Shown here: positions 34,135-42,318 of the stretch, piece by piece
Layout: each line of letters opens with the position of its first letter
Position numbering within the stretch: the first letter of the stretch is position 1
Assembly: GCA_947623175.1 (NCBI GenBank)
Contig: CANQGK010000007.1
Coordinates: 16,985-80,984, forward strand
Direction of reading: 5' to 3'
DNA from: an uncultured Clostridia bacterium
GTDB taxonomy: Bacteria > Bacillota > Clostridia > Oscillospirales > Acutalibacteraceae
Length of the DNA: 64,000 nt
Notes under the pieces: generated by a model
Database searches by the model: none
Told to the model about the DNA's origin: nothing
The model's input: only the letters and a program-made list of their open reading frames with translations
Program-made: the position numbers and the translations under genes

Positions 34135-34730
34135 CTCAAATAAAACTGTGCGGATTATCGCGTCAATGTGACATAATTGCCGCAAACCGGCTTATGCCCG
34201 AATATATAGGCTTTGTTTTTTACAAAAAAAGCCACAGATACGTCACTTTCGATACTGCCGCCGCGCTTAAAAGGGCGCTTAATAAAGACATTAAAGCGGT
34301 AGGCGTATTTGTGGACGAGCCGCCGGAGAATATAGCCCGCCTTTTAAACGAAGGTATTATCGATATGGCGCAGCTTCACGGCAAGGAAGACGACGAATAT
34401 ATAACAAGGCTTCGCGCTTTAAGCCAAAAACCTTTAATCAAGGCGATACGCATAAAAAGCGGCGACGATATAATAAGGGCGAAAAGCTGCGGCGCCGATT
34501 ATCTGCTTTTGGACGCCGGAATGGGCGGCGGAAAAACCTTCGATTGGGATTGTATCAAAAATATAAACCGTCCCTATTTTTTAGCCGGCGGACTGACGCC
34601 CGAAAATGCAGCCGACGCGATAAACCGCCTTCACCCCTTTGCGGTGGACGTAAGCTCCGGCATAGAAACGGAAAATAAAAAAGACGAATTGAAAATGATT
34701 GAGTTTGTACGTACCGTAAGAAGTATGTAG
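34131..34730 (+). CDS. trpF: Phosphoribosylanthranilate isomerase
   Basis: A 199-residue TIM-barrel isomerase (Amadori rearrangement). The catalytic cysteine is in [12 protein letters not shown] near the N-terminus and the general acid aspartate in [40 protein letters not shown] and the phosphate-binding [14 protein letters not shown] are also typical. The usual KICG is KLCG here, which is a common variant. It starts within the trpC stop codon (ATGA). Confidence 0.95.
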   Translation: MTQIKLCGLSRQCDIIAANRLMPEYIGFVFYKKSHRYVTFDTAAALKRALNKDIKAVGVFVDEPPENIARLLNEGIIDMAQLHGKEDDEYITRLRALSQKPLIKAIRIKSGDDIIRAKSCGADYLLLDAGMGGGKTFDWDCIKNINRPYFLAGGLTPENAADAINRLHPFAVDVSSGIETENKKDELKMIEFVRTVRSM

Positions 34731-34743
34731 AAAAGGAGCCATT

Positions 34744-35934
34744 ATGACAAACAAAAACGGAAGATTCGGCGTTCACGGCGGTCAGTATATTCCCGAAACG
34801 CTGATGAACGCGGTGATCGAGCTTGAAAAGGGATACAACTATTATAAAAACGATCCCGCTTTTAACAAAGAGCTTTCCGAGCTTTTAAACGAATACGCCG
34901 GCAGACCGTCGCGCCTTTACTTTGCAAAGAAAATGACCGAAGATCTCGGCGGAGCCAAAATTTATCTCAAGCGCGAGGATCTCAACCACACGGGCGCGCA
35001 TAAAATCAACAACGTATTGGGCCAGGCGTTATTAGCCAAAAAAATGGGCAAAACCCGCCTGATAGCCGAAACCGGAGCCGGTCAGCATGGGGTTGCCACG
35101 GCTACCGCCGCCGCGCTTATGGGTATGGAGTGCGTGGTATTTATGGGCGAAGAGGATACAAAGCGCCAGGCGCTTAACGTCTACCGCATGCGACTGCTCG
35201 GCGCCGAGGTAATACCGGTAACAAGCGGCACGGCGACTCTCAAGGACGCCGTATCGGAGGCTATGCGCGAATGGACAAACAGAATAGCCGATACCCATTA
35301 CTGCTTGGGCTCGGTTATGGGGCCCCACCCCTTCCCCACCATTGTGCGGGATTTTCAGGCGGTAATTTCCAAGGAAATAAAGGAACAGATGCTTGAAAAA
35401 GAGGGCAAGCTCCCCGACGCCGTTATCGCCTGCGTCGGAGGCGGTTCCAACGCGATAGGCAGCTTTTATCATTTTATTGAGGATAAAAGCGTTCGGCTTA
35501 TAGGCTGTGAAGCCGCGGGCAGAGGTATAGATACCTTAGAGACCGCCGCAACCGTAAATACCGGAAAATTGGGAATTTTCCACGGTATGAAATCTTATTT
35601 TTGTCAGGACGAATACGGTCAGATAGCTCCCGTTTATTCCATTTCGGCGGGGCTCGATTACCCGGGAATAGGACCAGAGCATGCGCATCTTCACGATATC
35701 GGCAGAGCGCAGTACGTTCCGGTTACCGACGACGAAGCGGTAAACGCTTTCGAATACCTTTCGAAATGCGAGGGCATCATTCCGGCTATCGAGTCGGCGC
35801 ACGCGGTGGCTCACGCCATAAAGCTTGCCCCCACCTGGGATAAGGACAAGGTGATCGTGATCACCGTTTCGGGCAGGGGCGATAAGGACTGCGCCGCGAT
35901 TGCAAGATACAGAGGTGAAAATATTTATGAATAG
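34744..35934 (+). CDS. trpB: Tryptophan synthase beta subunit
   Basis: A 396-residue pyridoxal-phosphate enzyme that condenses indole with serine. The cofactor lysine is in [11 protein letters not shown], with [13 protein letters not shown], the phosphate-binding GGGSNAIG and [14 protein letters not shown] all intact, so it is a classic TrpB1. AAAAGGAGCC precedes ATG 34744. The trpA start lies inside its last codons (8-base overlap), which keeps the alpha and beta subunits in balance for the alpha2-beta2 complex. Confidence 0.98.
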   Translation: MTNKNGRFGVHGGQYIPETLMNAVIELEKGYNYYKNDPAFNKELSELLNEYAGRPSRLYFAKKMTEDLGGAKIYLKREDLNHTGAHKINNVLGQALLAKKMGKTRLIAETGAGQHGVATATAAALMGMECVVFMGEEDTKRQALNVYRMRLLGAEVIPVTSGTATLKDAVSEAMREWTNRIADTHYCLGSVMGPHPFPTIVRDFQAVISKEIKEQMLEKEGKLPDAVIACVGGGSNAIGSFYHFIEDKSVRLIGCEAAGRGIDTLETAATVNTGKLGIFHGMKSYFCQDEYGQIAPVYSISAGLDYPGIGPEHAHLHDIGRAQYVPVTDDEAVNAFEYLSKCEGIIPAIESAHAVAHAIKLAPTWDKDKVIVITVSGRGDKDCAAIARYRGENIYE

Positions 35935-36694
35935 AATAAAAAGCGCATTCGAAAACGGCAAGGCCTTTATTGCCTTTATCACCTGCGGCGATCCCGATTT
36001 GGAAACCACCGCCGCAGTGGTAAAGGAAGCCGTAAAAAACGGCGCCGACCTTATAGAGCTCGGTATTCCCTTTTCGGACCCAACCGCCGAAGGACCGGTT
36101 ATTCAGGGCGCCAATCTGCGGGCGCTCAAGGGCGGTGTCACCACCGATAAAATTTTTGATTTTGTCAAAAAATTGCGCGGCGAAGTCGACGTTCCGCTGG
36201 TATTTATGACCTACTCGAACGTGGTATTTTCCTACGGAGCGGAGCGGTTTATTTCCTTATGCAAGGACACCGGAATCGACGGACTTATTCTTCCCGATTT
36301 GCCGTTTGAAGAAAAGGACGAATTTTTACCCGTCTGCCGCAAATACGGCATTGCTTTGATATCGCTTATTGCGCCCACCTCCGAAAACCGAATAGCTATG
36401 ATAGCAAAGGAAGCGGAGGGCTTTTTATACATAGTCTCAAGCCTCGGCGTTACGGGAACCCGAAGCGAAATCACCACCGATTTAAAATCGATGGTAGCGC
36501 TTGTACGGCAAAATACCGACATCCCCTGCGCCATAGGCTTCGGCATTTCCACCCCCGAGCAAGCCAAAAAAATGGCGGGGCTTTCGGACGGGGCGATAGT
36601 CGGCTCGGCGATTATAAAGCTTATAGAGAAGTACGGAAAAGCGGCTCCCGAATATGTGGGCAAATACGTCAAAAGTATGACACAGGTGCTGTAA
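35927..36694 (+). CDS. trpA: Tryptophan synthase alpha subunit
   Basis: A 255-residue TIM-barrel subunit that releases indole from indole-3-glycerol phosphate and passes it to TrpB. The motif [19 protein letters not shown] and the catalytic aspartate in [11 protein letters not shown] are present, together with [16 protein letters not shown] 35927, behind AGAGGTG, overlaps trpB by eight bases; the frame opens nine codons earlier but deeper inside trpB. It closes the operon; no clear terminator follows, and the next 147 bases hold the promoter of the next unit. Confidence 0.96.
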   Translation: MNRIKSAFENGKAFIAFITCGDPDLETTAAVVKEAVKNGADLIELGIPFSDPTAEGPVIQGANLRALKGGVTTDKIFDFVKKLRGEVDVPLVFMTYSNVVFSYGAERFISLCKDTGIDGLILPDLPFEEKDEFLPVCRKYGIALISLIAPTSENRIAMIAKEAEGFLYIVSSLGVTGTRSEITTDLKSMVALVRQNTDIPCAIGFGISTPEQAKKMAGLSDGAIVGSAIIKLIEKYGKAAPEYVGKYVKSMTQVL

Positions 36695-36781
36695 AAGCCC
36701 ATTCTATGATTCGTAGAGTCCTTCTCTACTCGCTCTACTTGGCAAAATTTGCATCGTGTAGTCTCTTATACCGACGGTAGG

Positions 36782-36809
36782 TTGAAAATCCTGCGCACTC
36801 TGTTATAAT
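36782..36809 (+). promoter_or_regulatory. Promoter of the GT8/acyltransferase operon
   Basis: TTGAAA (36782-36787), 16 bases, TATAAT (36804-36809), 33 bases before the start codon of the first glycosyltransferase. Confidence 0.75.
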
Positions 36810-36841
36810 GTAAACATAATCTGCGGAAAAGGAAACGGTTT

Positions 36842-37681
36842 ATGAATCTTTTGTATTGCGGCGACGGCAACATTGAAGACGGCGTTATAATATCCGTCCT
36901 TTCATTTTGCAAAAACGTAAACGAACCATTAAACGTTTATTTGGTAACCGCTTCCGTTACAAACGGAAAAACGGTGCGGCATTCATTATCCCCCGATTTT
37001 GCTTTATTATTGGAAGAAAAAATAAAAGAGTACAACGAAAATAATAAAGTGACCCTTATCGATATTTCCGACGAGTTTAACGAAAACAAGCCTTACGCCA
37101 ATATGGACACAAGGTTTACCCCGTGCTGTATGCTGAGGCTTTATACCGATATGCTCGACGAAATTCCCGAGCGGGTTTTGTATATTGATAACGACGTGAT
37201 ATGCCGCAAAAATCCGAGTGATTTTTATTATCAAAAAATGGACAATTTTGAATTGGCGGGCGTTTTGGACTATTACGGCAGTTGGTTTTTTAAGCACAGG
37301 CTCTTTAAAAGGGATTATATCAATTCGGGCGTGCTTTTGCTTAATATGAAAAAAATCCGGCAAACCGGACTGTTCGAAAAAAGCCGAAAGCGCTGTGCCG
37401 AAATCGAAATGTTCATGCCCGATCAATCGGCGCTTAATAAGCTGTCTGCTTATAAAAAAATATGCCCGCGCAAATATAACGAACAGCGAAAATTACATAA
37501 GGATACCGTTTTTCAGCATTTTACCACAAGCTTTCGCTTTTTTCCGTGGTTCCATACCGTAACGGTAAAGCCATGGAATATAACCGGGATGCATGAAACG
37601 TTAAAGCTTTTCTGTTATGATAATATTTTAAACGAATATCTGAGTGTTAAGGAGAAATACAACCATGAACGAGCAATTTGA
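36842..37681 (+). CDS. Family 8 glycosyltransferase
   Basis: A 279-residue GT-A-fold glycosyltransferase like LPS galactosyltransferases of family GT8. It shows the metal-binding DxD in RVLYIDNDVICRKNP, the RLY helix (CMLRLYTDML) and the acceptor-side ELAGVLDYYGS and INSGVLLLNMKKIR. Family members use UDP-glucose or UDP-galactose with retention. No membrane segment is present, so it works at the cytoplasmic face. Its last 17 bases overlap the second GT8 gene, and two acyltransferase genes follow. A glycolipid or capsule precursor is the likely product. Confidence 0.9.
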   Translation: MNLLYCGDGNIEDGVIISVLSFCKNVNEPLNVYLVTASVTNGKTVRHSLSPDFALLLEEKIKEYNENNKVTLIDISDEFNENKPYANMDTRFTPCCMLRLYTDMLDEIPERVLYIDNDVICRKNPSDFYYQKMDNFELAGVLDYYGSWFFKHRLFKRDYINSGVLLLNMKKIRQTGLFEKSRKRCAEIEMFMPDQSALNKLSAYKKICPRKYNEQRKLHKDTVFQHFTTSFRFFPWFHTVTVKPWNITGMHETLKLFCYDNILNEYLSVKEKYNHERAI

Positions 37682-38624
37682 AATACCCGTTTTCTTTTCG
37701 ATAGATAACGGATATGCTCCCTATCTTGCGGCGGCGCTTAATTCCGCAGTTAAAAATTCATCGAAAAACCGAAATTACAAAGCGATAATACTGTATCAGG
37801 ATTTAAGCGAGGAAAATAAAAATAAATTATCTATGCTTGCAAGCGATAATTTCAAAATCGAATTTATTCCTATGAAACGGGAGCTTTCCTCCATCACGGA
37901 CAAGATGGAAAACCGTCTGCGCTGTGAATACTTTACCCTTACGATCTATTTCCGCCTTTTTATACCGGCTATGTTCCCGCAGTATAAAAAGGGCATCTAC
38001 ATTGACAGCGACGTCGTGGTATTGGGCGATTTGGCGGAGCTGTATGATATCGATATAGGCGAAAACCTCATCGGCGCATGCGCGGATAAATCGGTAGTCA
38101 ACGTTGAAACGCTTGCGTCTTACATGGAAAACGCCGTAGGCATAAGCCGTTACGAGTACATAAACTCTGGCGTGCTGCTTATGAACCTCGAAGCGCTCAG
38201 AAATCTTGAATTTGACCGGCATTTCTTAAACCTTTTAAACACATACCATTTCGACTCCATCGCCCCCGACCAGGATTATATAAACGCCATCTGCCACGGA
38301 AAAATACATTACTTAGATGACGTATGGGATAAAATGCCCGAATCCGAAATAAACGAGGGCGAAACACTTAAGCTTGTGCATTACAACCTGTTTTCAAAGC
38401 CCTGGTGCTACGACGACATAAGATACGGCGAATATTTCTGGGAATACATAAAAAATACCGGCTACGAGACGGCGGCGCGGGATTACAGAAATTCTTTTAC
38501 GGAAGAAAACGTAAAATCGGATAAGGAATGTCTGAATTTGCTTTTATCTCGCGGAGCCTCCATACCGAATAACGAGGTCACCTTTAAAAAAATCTTTGAA
38601 AGCGGTGTGAAGATAAGGTTATGA
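37665..38624 (+). CDS. Family 8 glycosyltransferase
   Basis: A 319-residue GT8 enzyme. It has the N-terminal VFFSIDNGYAPYLAAALNS fold start, the DxD in GIYIDSDVVVLGDL, YINSGVLLMNLEALR, PDQDYINAI and the C-terminal substrate histidine in LVHYNLFSKPW. I chose ATG 37665 because AAGGAG lies upstream; the frame is open seven codons earlier. It is more typical of GT8 than the shorter first gene and overlaps both neighbours (17 bases before, 4 after), so all four genes of the operon are probably translated as a coupled set. Confidence 0.93.
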   Translation: MNEQFEIPVFFSIDNGYAPYLAAALNSAVKNSSKNRNYKAIILYQDLSEENKNKLSMLASDNFKIEFIPMKRELSSITDKMENRLRCEYFTLTIYFRLFIPAMFPQYKKGIYIDSDVVVLGDLAELYDIDIGENLIGACADKSVVNVETLASYMENAVGISRYEYINSGVLLMNLEALRNLEFDRHFLNLLNTYHFDSIAPDQDYINAICHGKIHYLDDVWDKMPESEINEGETLKLVHYNLFSKPWCYDDIRYGEYFWEYIKNTGYETAARDYRNSFTEENVKSDKECLNLLLSRGASIPNNEVTFKKIFESGVKIRL

Positions 38625-39496
38625 TTATAGGCGCAGATCGCGAAAAGGTTATAGAAAACATTCGTGAAGCCTTAAAAAATTCCGATTTTTACGCCAAAGC
38701 GGAAATCGGCGACCCGGTACTCACAAACGAGGAGAGCGTTGCGCTCGTAGAAAAATATCTTGCCTCAAAAAACAAAACAGGCTTTAAGCTCAAATCCTTC
38801 TGCGCCAAGGTTATCGCGGATTTGGCGGCGTCGATAATCAATAAGGATACCGAATTTGTCGGCAGTATCGATGAAGAGGTTTTAAAAAACGGATTTATCG
38901 TGACAAGCAACCATTTCGGACCGCTTGAAAATACGATCATCCGCTATTACCTTAAAAAGCACGGCAAGGTAAAGCTCAACATAGTAAGTCAGGTAACCAA
39001 CTTCGCCATGAAGGGCTTTATCGGCTTTCTTATGAATTATACCTCCACCGTTCCCCTGCCGACCGATCCCCGCCTTTTGGCGCACGGCTTTACGGATACC
39101 TTAAGAGAGTGTATAGACAAAAAACAGGCGGTTTTAATATATCCCGAGCAGGAAATGTGGTTTAATTACCGCAAGCCGCGCCCACCCAAAAAGGGCGCCT
39201 ATCATTTTGCGGCAAAAATAGGCTGTCCGGTCGTCTCTTGTTTTGTGGAAATAATCGATAAAGACGAAAAAGAAAACGAAAGCTTTTACAAAACGAAATA
39301 CAGGATGCACATTTTGGACGTGCTCTACCCCGACACAGACAGCAGTGTAAAGAAAAACAGCGAAGCCCTCTGCGCTAAGGATTACGAGCTTAAAAAGGCA
39401 ATGTATGAAAAATGCTATAACAAACCGCTCACCTATGATTTCAGCGCCGACGACATCGCCGGCTGGATAGGAAAAACCGATGAAGAACCGTGTTAG
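38621..39496 (+). CDS. PlsC-like acyltransferase
   Basis: A 291-residue protein with the lysophospholipid acyltransferase fold: the block I position reads VTSNHFGPLENTI and block III reads LIYPEQEMWFNYRKPRPPK. In block I the usual NHx4D ends in Glu-Asn, a departure from the rule. The N-terminal 80 residues are extra and helical. No strong membrane helix is seen. It overlaps the GT8 gene before it (ATGA) and the second acyltransferase by 17 bases. Probable job: acylating a glycolipid or lipid anchor built by the two glycosyltransferases. Confidence 0.8.
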   Translation: MIIGADREKVIENIREALKNSDFYAKAEIGDPVLTNEESVALVEKYLASKNKTGFKLKSFCAKVIADLAASIINKDTEFVGSIDEEVLKNGFIVTSNHFGPLENTIIRYYLKKHGKVKLNIVSQVTNFAMKGFIGFLMNYTSTVPLPTDPRLLAHGFTDTLRECIDKKQAVLIYPEQEMWFNYRKPRPPKKGAYHFAAKIGCPVVSCFVEIIDKDEKENESFYKTKYRMHILDVLYPDTDSSVKKNSEALCAKDYELKKAMYEKCYNKPLTYDFSADDIAGWIGKTDEEPC

Positions 39497-40238
39497 ATAT
39501 TACCGCTCGTTTGAAGACGATTTTTTTCAATCGGGCGAAACCCACACTCTCCCGCCCGATTATAAATGGATTAGAAAAGATATTGTCTCAAAGATTTTAT
39601 CCGCAATAATTTATACCTTTGCCGTTATTTTTTCAAATGTATATTGCCGCTTTTTCCTTCACGTTAAGGTTCGCGGCGCGGACAAGCTTCGCAAACATAA
39701 GGACGGTTATTTTTTATACGCCAATCACACCCAGCCGATAGGCGACGTTTTCACCCCCGCGCTTGTCTGTTTTCCGAAAAGGATATACACGGTAGTGGGC
39801 GCCGCAAATATGGATTTGCCCGTTATAGGAAAAATCCTTCCGTTTTTGGGAGCGCTGCCTATTCCCGGCTCGCTTAAGGGAATGAAGGAATTTAACAATG
39901 CCGTCCAAACGCGGGTAAACGACGGTCATCCCATAATAATCTATCCGGAAGCGCATTTGTGGGAATACTACACAAAAATACGCCCTTTTTCGGACGTTTC
40001 ATTTAAATATCCGGTAAAGTCGGGTAAAGCGGTTTTTTCAATGACCTCCACCTATCAAAAGCGAAAATTCGGCAAAAAGCCCAAAACCACCGTTTTTATA
40101 GACGGTCCGTTTACCCCGGAGGGCGAAGCCTTAAAGGAAAAAACTAAATCGCTCAAAGACGCGGTTTTTGAGAGTATGCAAAAGCGGAGTGAGCTCAGCA
40201 CCTGCGAATACATAAAATATATTTATACCGAAAATTAA
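39480..40238 (+). CDS. PlsC-like acyltransferase
   Basis: A 252-residue acyltransferase with block I YANHTQPIGD, block III IIYPEAHLWEYYTKIRPF and a hydrophobic N-terminal segment (about residues 40-60) that can anchor it to the membrane. It uses acyl-ACP or acyl-CoA in the family. The tail KIRPFSDVSFKYPVKSGKAVF resembles the matching part of its partner at 38621, so the two arose from one ancestor. The start ATG 39480 lies inside the previous gene. A strong terminator ends the operon two bases after its stop. Confidence 0.85.
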   Translation: MKNRVRYYRSFEDDFFQSGETHTLPPDYKWIRKDIVSKILSAIIYTFAVIFSNVYCRFFLHVKVRGADKLRKHKDGYFLYANHTQPIGDVFTPALVCFPKRIYTVVGAANMDLPVIGKILPFLGALPIPGSLKGMKEFNNAVQTRVNDGHPIIIYPEAHLWEYYTKIRPFSDVSFKYPVKSGKAVFSMTSTYQKRKFGKKPKTTVFIDGPFTPEGEALKEKTKSLKDAVFESMQKRSELSTCEYIKYIYTEN

Positions 40239-40239
40239 A

Positions 40240-40278
40240 CACCTGCCCTAAAGCGATGAGCCGAAGGCAGGTGTTTTT
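40240..40278 (+). terminator. Terminator of the GT8/acyltransferase operon
   Basis: CACCTGCC (40241-40248) pairs with GGCAGGTG (40266-40273), followed by TTTTTTTATT. It can also end the convergent minus-strand gene at 40289. Confidence 0.9.
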
Positions 40279-40288
40279 TTATTATATT

Positions 40289-40762
40289 TTACACTTCGAT
40301 AATTATCGGCATTATTCCCTTTTCGGTGATATCTATTACCGCATACGAATTTCTGCCTTCTCTGGCGCGCGAACAGGAGCCCGGATTAACCAAATAGATG
40401 CCGTCTTCATATAATATATGTGAAACATGAGTGTGACCGTAAAGCACTATATCGCAATTATTCCTTTTGGCAAGCTCCGTAAGCCGCTGTGTGCCGTATT
40501 TTACCGACAAGGTATGCCCGTGAGTGTAAAGTATGCGTTTTCCGCTCAAAACCTCTAAACCCACAGTCGGAAGCAAAGAGGCAAAATCGCAATTTCCGCA
40601 AACCGTGTGAAAATTCTTTTGCGGATACAAATATTCGAAATCTTCGATATCGGCAGTATTGTCTCCCAGGAAAAAGACATGCGCGGCGTCCGGCTGAGAA
40701 GACAGTATTTTATCGATAACCGCGCTTTTGCCATGCGAATCGGATATAACGATTATTCTCAT
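40289..40762 (-). CDS. YfcE/MJ0936-type metallophosphoesterase
   Basis: A 157-residue phosphodiesterase of the calcineurin-like fold, with the metal-binding residues of MRIIVISDSHG (D/H), FFLGDNTADIE (GDNxxD), CGNCDF (GNCD), LYTHGH and LYGHTHVSH. These bind two metal ions, usually manganese. Members of this family hydrolyse phosphodiesters in vitro, but natural substrates are unclear. ATG 40762 is preferred to the GTG three codons earlier, since GGGTG is the probable ribosome-binding site. It is convergent with the GT8 operon. Confidence 0.92.
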   Translation of the reverse strand: MRIIVISDSHGKSAVIDKILSSQPDAAHVFFLGDNTADIEDFEYLYPQKNFHTVCGNCDFASLLPTVGLEVLSGKRILYTHGHTLSVKYGTQRLTELAKRNNCDIVLYGHTHVSHILYEDGIYLVNPGSCSRAREGRNSYAVIDITEKGIMPIIIEV

Positions 40763-40847
40763 AAATTTCACCCGTTTATTCTATATAGGTTTTTATTTTC
40801 ATATTATATTATAAATCAAAACATTTCATTTTTCAACGGAGGCGCTT

Positions 40848-41060
40848 ATGAACAACAGCGAAAATAATATTCCGAAAATAAATAAAGAAATTATGGATTA
40901 TGCAAAAAAGGGCAACACAAATAAGCTTATAAACAACCTGTCCGCCGAAGATAAACAAAAATTAAATTCCATTCTCAACGACAAAACCGCTTTGGAAAGC
41001 ATATTGAAAAGTCCGCAGGCGGCGGCGCTGATGAAAGCTTTGGGAGGCAAAAATGGATGA
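40848..41060 (+). CDS. Small hypothetical protein of the pre-SASP cluster
   Basis: A 70-residue, highly charged helical protein with KEIMDYAKKGNTNKLINNLS and a repeated LNDKTALESILKSPQAAALM end. No signal or membrane segment. It starts at ATG 40848 (GGAGGCG upstream) and overlaps the next gene by eight bases. With the genes at 41053 and 41431 it makes a three-gene run just before a spore SASP gene. I recognise no family; a sporulation role is only a guess from position. Confidence 0.75.
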   Translation: MNNSENNIPKINKEIMDYAKKGNTNKLINNLSAEDKQKLNSILNDKTALESILKSPQAAALMKALGGKNG

Positions 41061-41400
41061 ATTAAGCGAAAAACTCTCCGATATACTCAATAACCCCGAA
41101 AGCTTATCGCAAGTGCGGCAAATGGCCGAAAATATACTCGGAAACAATCAAAAGCCGGAAGAAAAAAGCACGGCTTTAAACGAACTTGACTCGGTTTTGG
41201 GCGCCGGAGAGCTGCAATCCGTTATATCGATAATAGAAAAGCTCAAATCGTCCGGCAACGATCCGCGTTCACAACTGCTTAACGCTTTAAAGCCTCATTT
41301 GAGCAAGCCCAAACGTGAAAAAGCGGACACCGCGATCAAAATATTAAAGGTTATAGAAATTTTACCTTATTTAAGGGAAAGCGGTATATTGAACCTGTAA
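41053..41400 (+). CDS. Hypothetical protein of the pre-SASP cluster
   Basis: A 115-residue soluble helical protein. Its start (MDELSEKLSDILNNPESLSQ) and its end (LRESGILNL) recall small coat-associated or clostridial proteins that carry an N-terminal amphipathic helix with a LSDxLxNPE motif. The middle EKLKSSGNDPRSQLLNALKPH and KADTAIKILKVIEILPYL is also helical. The ATG at 41053 overlaps the previous gene by eight bases; AGGCAAAA acts as a weak site. Function unknown. Confidence 0.75.
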   Translation: MDELSEKLSDILNNPESLSQVRQMAENILGNNQKPEEKSTALNELDSVLGAGELQSVISIIEKLKSSGNDPRSQLLNALKPHLSKPKREKADTAIKILKVIEILPYLRESGILNL

Positions 41401-41430
41401 TAAAACAACAAATCAAGGGGGGGAATAAAA

Positions 41431-41787
41431 ATGAATGAAAACGACTTTAACCGACGCCGGCAAGACTCGATAGCGCAAATGCGCGAAATGAGCGCCAAAT
41501 CACAAACAAACAGCAATGCCCGCAAAATGCCGCCCGTTCCCCCGTTTGTAAAGCTGCCGGAAAACAATAATAACCTTGCCGCCGCAGCTTCGTTTCAAAA
41601 AGACGATCCGCCCGAAATTAACCCTCGGGAAAACGCCGTACCTTACAAAACCGGACTCAATATTCCCTTTTCGGATAATCTTTTCAAAGACGGCGATTTT
41701 TCATTGATATTGGGATTGCTCCTTATTCTTATGAGCGAAAACGCCGATAAAATGCTTTTATTTGCTTTGGTTTATATATTGCTCTGA
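41431..41787 (+). CDS. Hypothetical protein with C-terminal membrane segment
   Basis: A 118-residue protein: a basic, polar, likely disordered first half (RRRQDSIAQMREMSAKSQ, a Pro-rich PPVPPFVKLP), then a hydrophobic C-terminus (about residues 90-118, FSLILGLLLILMSENADKML and FALVYILL). The long GGGGGGG before ATG 41431 gives a strong ribosome-binding site. The last segment has the form of the short LLLLLLF...YILL proteins found in clostridial sporulation loci. It is the third member of the pre-SASP run. Function unknown. Confidence 0.7.
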   Translation: MNENDFNRRRQDSIAQMREMSAKSQTNSNARKMPPVPPFVKLPENNNNLAAAASFQKDDPPEINPRENAVPYKTGLNIPFSDNLFKDGDFSLILGLLLILMSENADKMLLFALVYILL

Positions 41788-41888
41788 TTTTTGCGATTTT
41801 ACAATAATTACCTTAAATAAAAAATAATTATTTTCACAAGCTATTATTGCAAACGCAAAAATATTTAAAGTTTAGGAGAGAAATTAAG

Positions 41889-42080
41889 ATGGCTAAGTCT
41901 AATATTGCAGTACCCGAGGCTAAGGACGCTCTCAATCGTTTTAAGATGGAAGCGGCCAACGAAGTAGGCGTAAGCTTAAAGCAGGGCTACAACGGCGACC
42001 TCACCTCTAAGCAGGCAGGCTCGATCGGCGGACAGATGGTTAAAAAAATGATCGAATCTTACGAAAACAGCATGAAATAA
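41889..42080 (+). CDS. Alpha/beta-type small acid-soluble spore protein
   Basis: A 63-residue DNA-binding protein that coats the chromosome in spores and protects it from UV and hydrolysis. The hallmark blocks are ALNRFKMEAANEVGV, which includes the GPR-protease cleavage region, and YNGDLTSKQAGSIGGQMVKK. These blocks are nearly invariant in the family. The start is ATG 41889 with AGGAGAG upstream; the frame opens earlier without a site. A strong terminator follows, so it is a monocistronic, probably sigma-G-dependent gene, although I see no clear sigma-G promoter. It identifies the host as a spore-former. Confidence 0.96.
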   Translation: MAKSNIAVPEAKDALNRFKMEAANEVGVSLKQGYNGDLTSKQAGSIGGQMVKKMIESYENSMK

Positions 42081-42094
42081 GATTTCAATCAATA

Positions 42095-42136
42095 AAGGGG
42101 CTGCGGCAAGTAAATTTTGTGCCGCAGCCCCTTTTC
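42095..42136 (+). terminator. Terminator of the SASP gene
   Basis: AAGGGGCTGCGGC (42095-42107) pairs with GCCGCAGCCCCTT (42121-42133), followed by TTCT. Between it and 42213 nothing else is recognisable. Confidence 0.9.
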
Positions 42137-42213
42137 TGCATTTTGGCTTTTATCAATAATAAAGAGTCTAAATCGATTTGCGCCGTATAAATATAATCTC
42201 TGTTCTTAAGATA

Positions 42214-42240
42214 TAGCAATGCAATCATATTACAATGCTA
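42214..42240. repeat. TA-flanked 23-bp MITE-end palindrome
   Basis: TA-GCAATGCAATCATATTACAATGC-TA: the inside matches the first 20 bases of the MITE end at 14826, and the whole is an imperfect palindrome. It may be a fossil in which both ends of a MITE have come together after deletion of the centre. Confidence 0.55.
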
Positions 42241-42276
42241 TGTCAAAAAGCCCGGTATAAACCGAGCTTTTTGACA
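42241..42276. terminator. Bidirectional terminator before the pseudokinase gene
   Basis: TGTCAAAAAGC (42241-42251) pairs with GCTTTTTGACA (42266-42276), with the inner CGGT/ACCG stem. It ends the minus-strand kinase transcript and can act in the other direction. Confidence 0.8.
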
Positions 42277-42318
42277 GTCCGACAAGGCTTAAAGCTTTAG
42301 CTTAAATCCTGTTTATTT

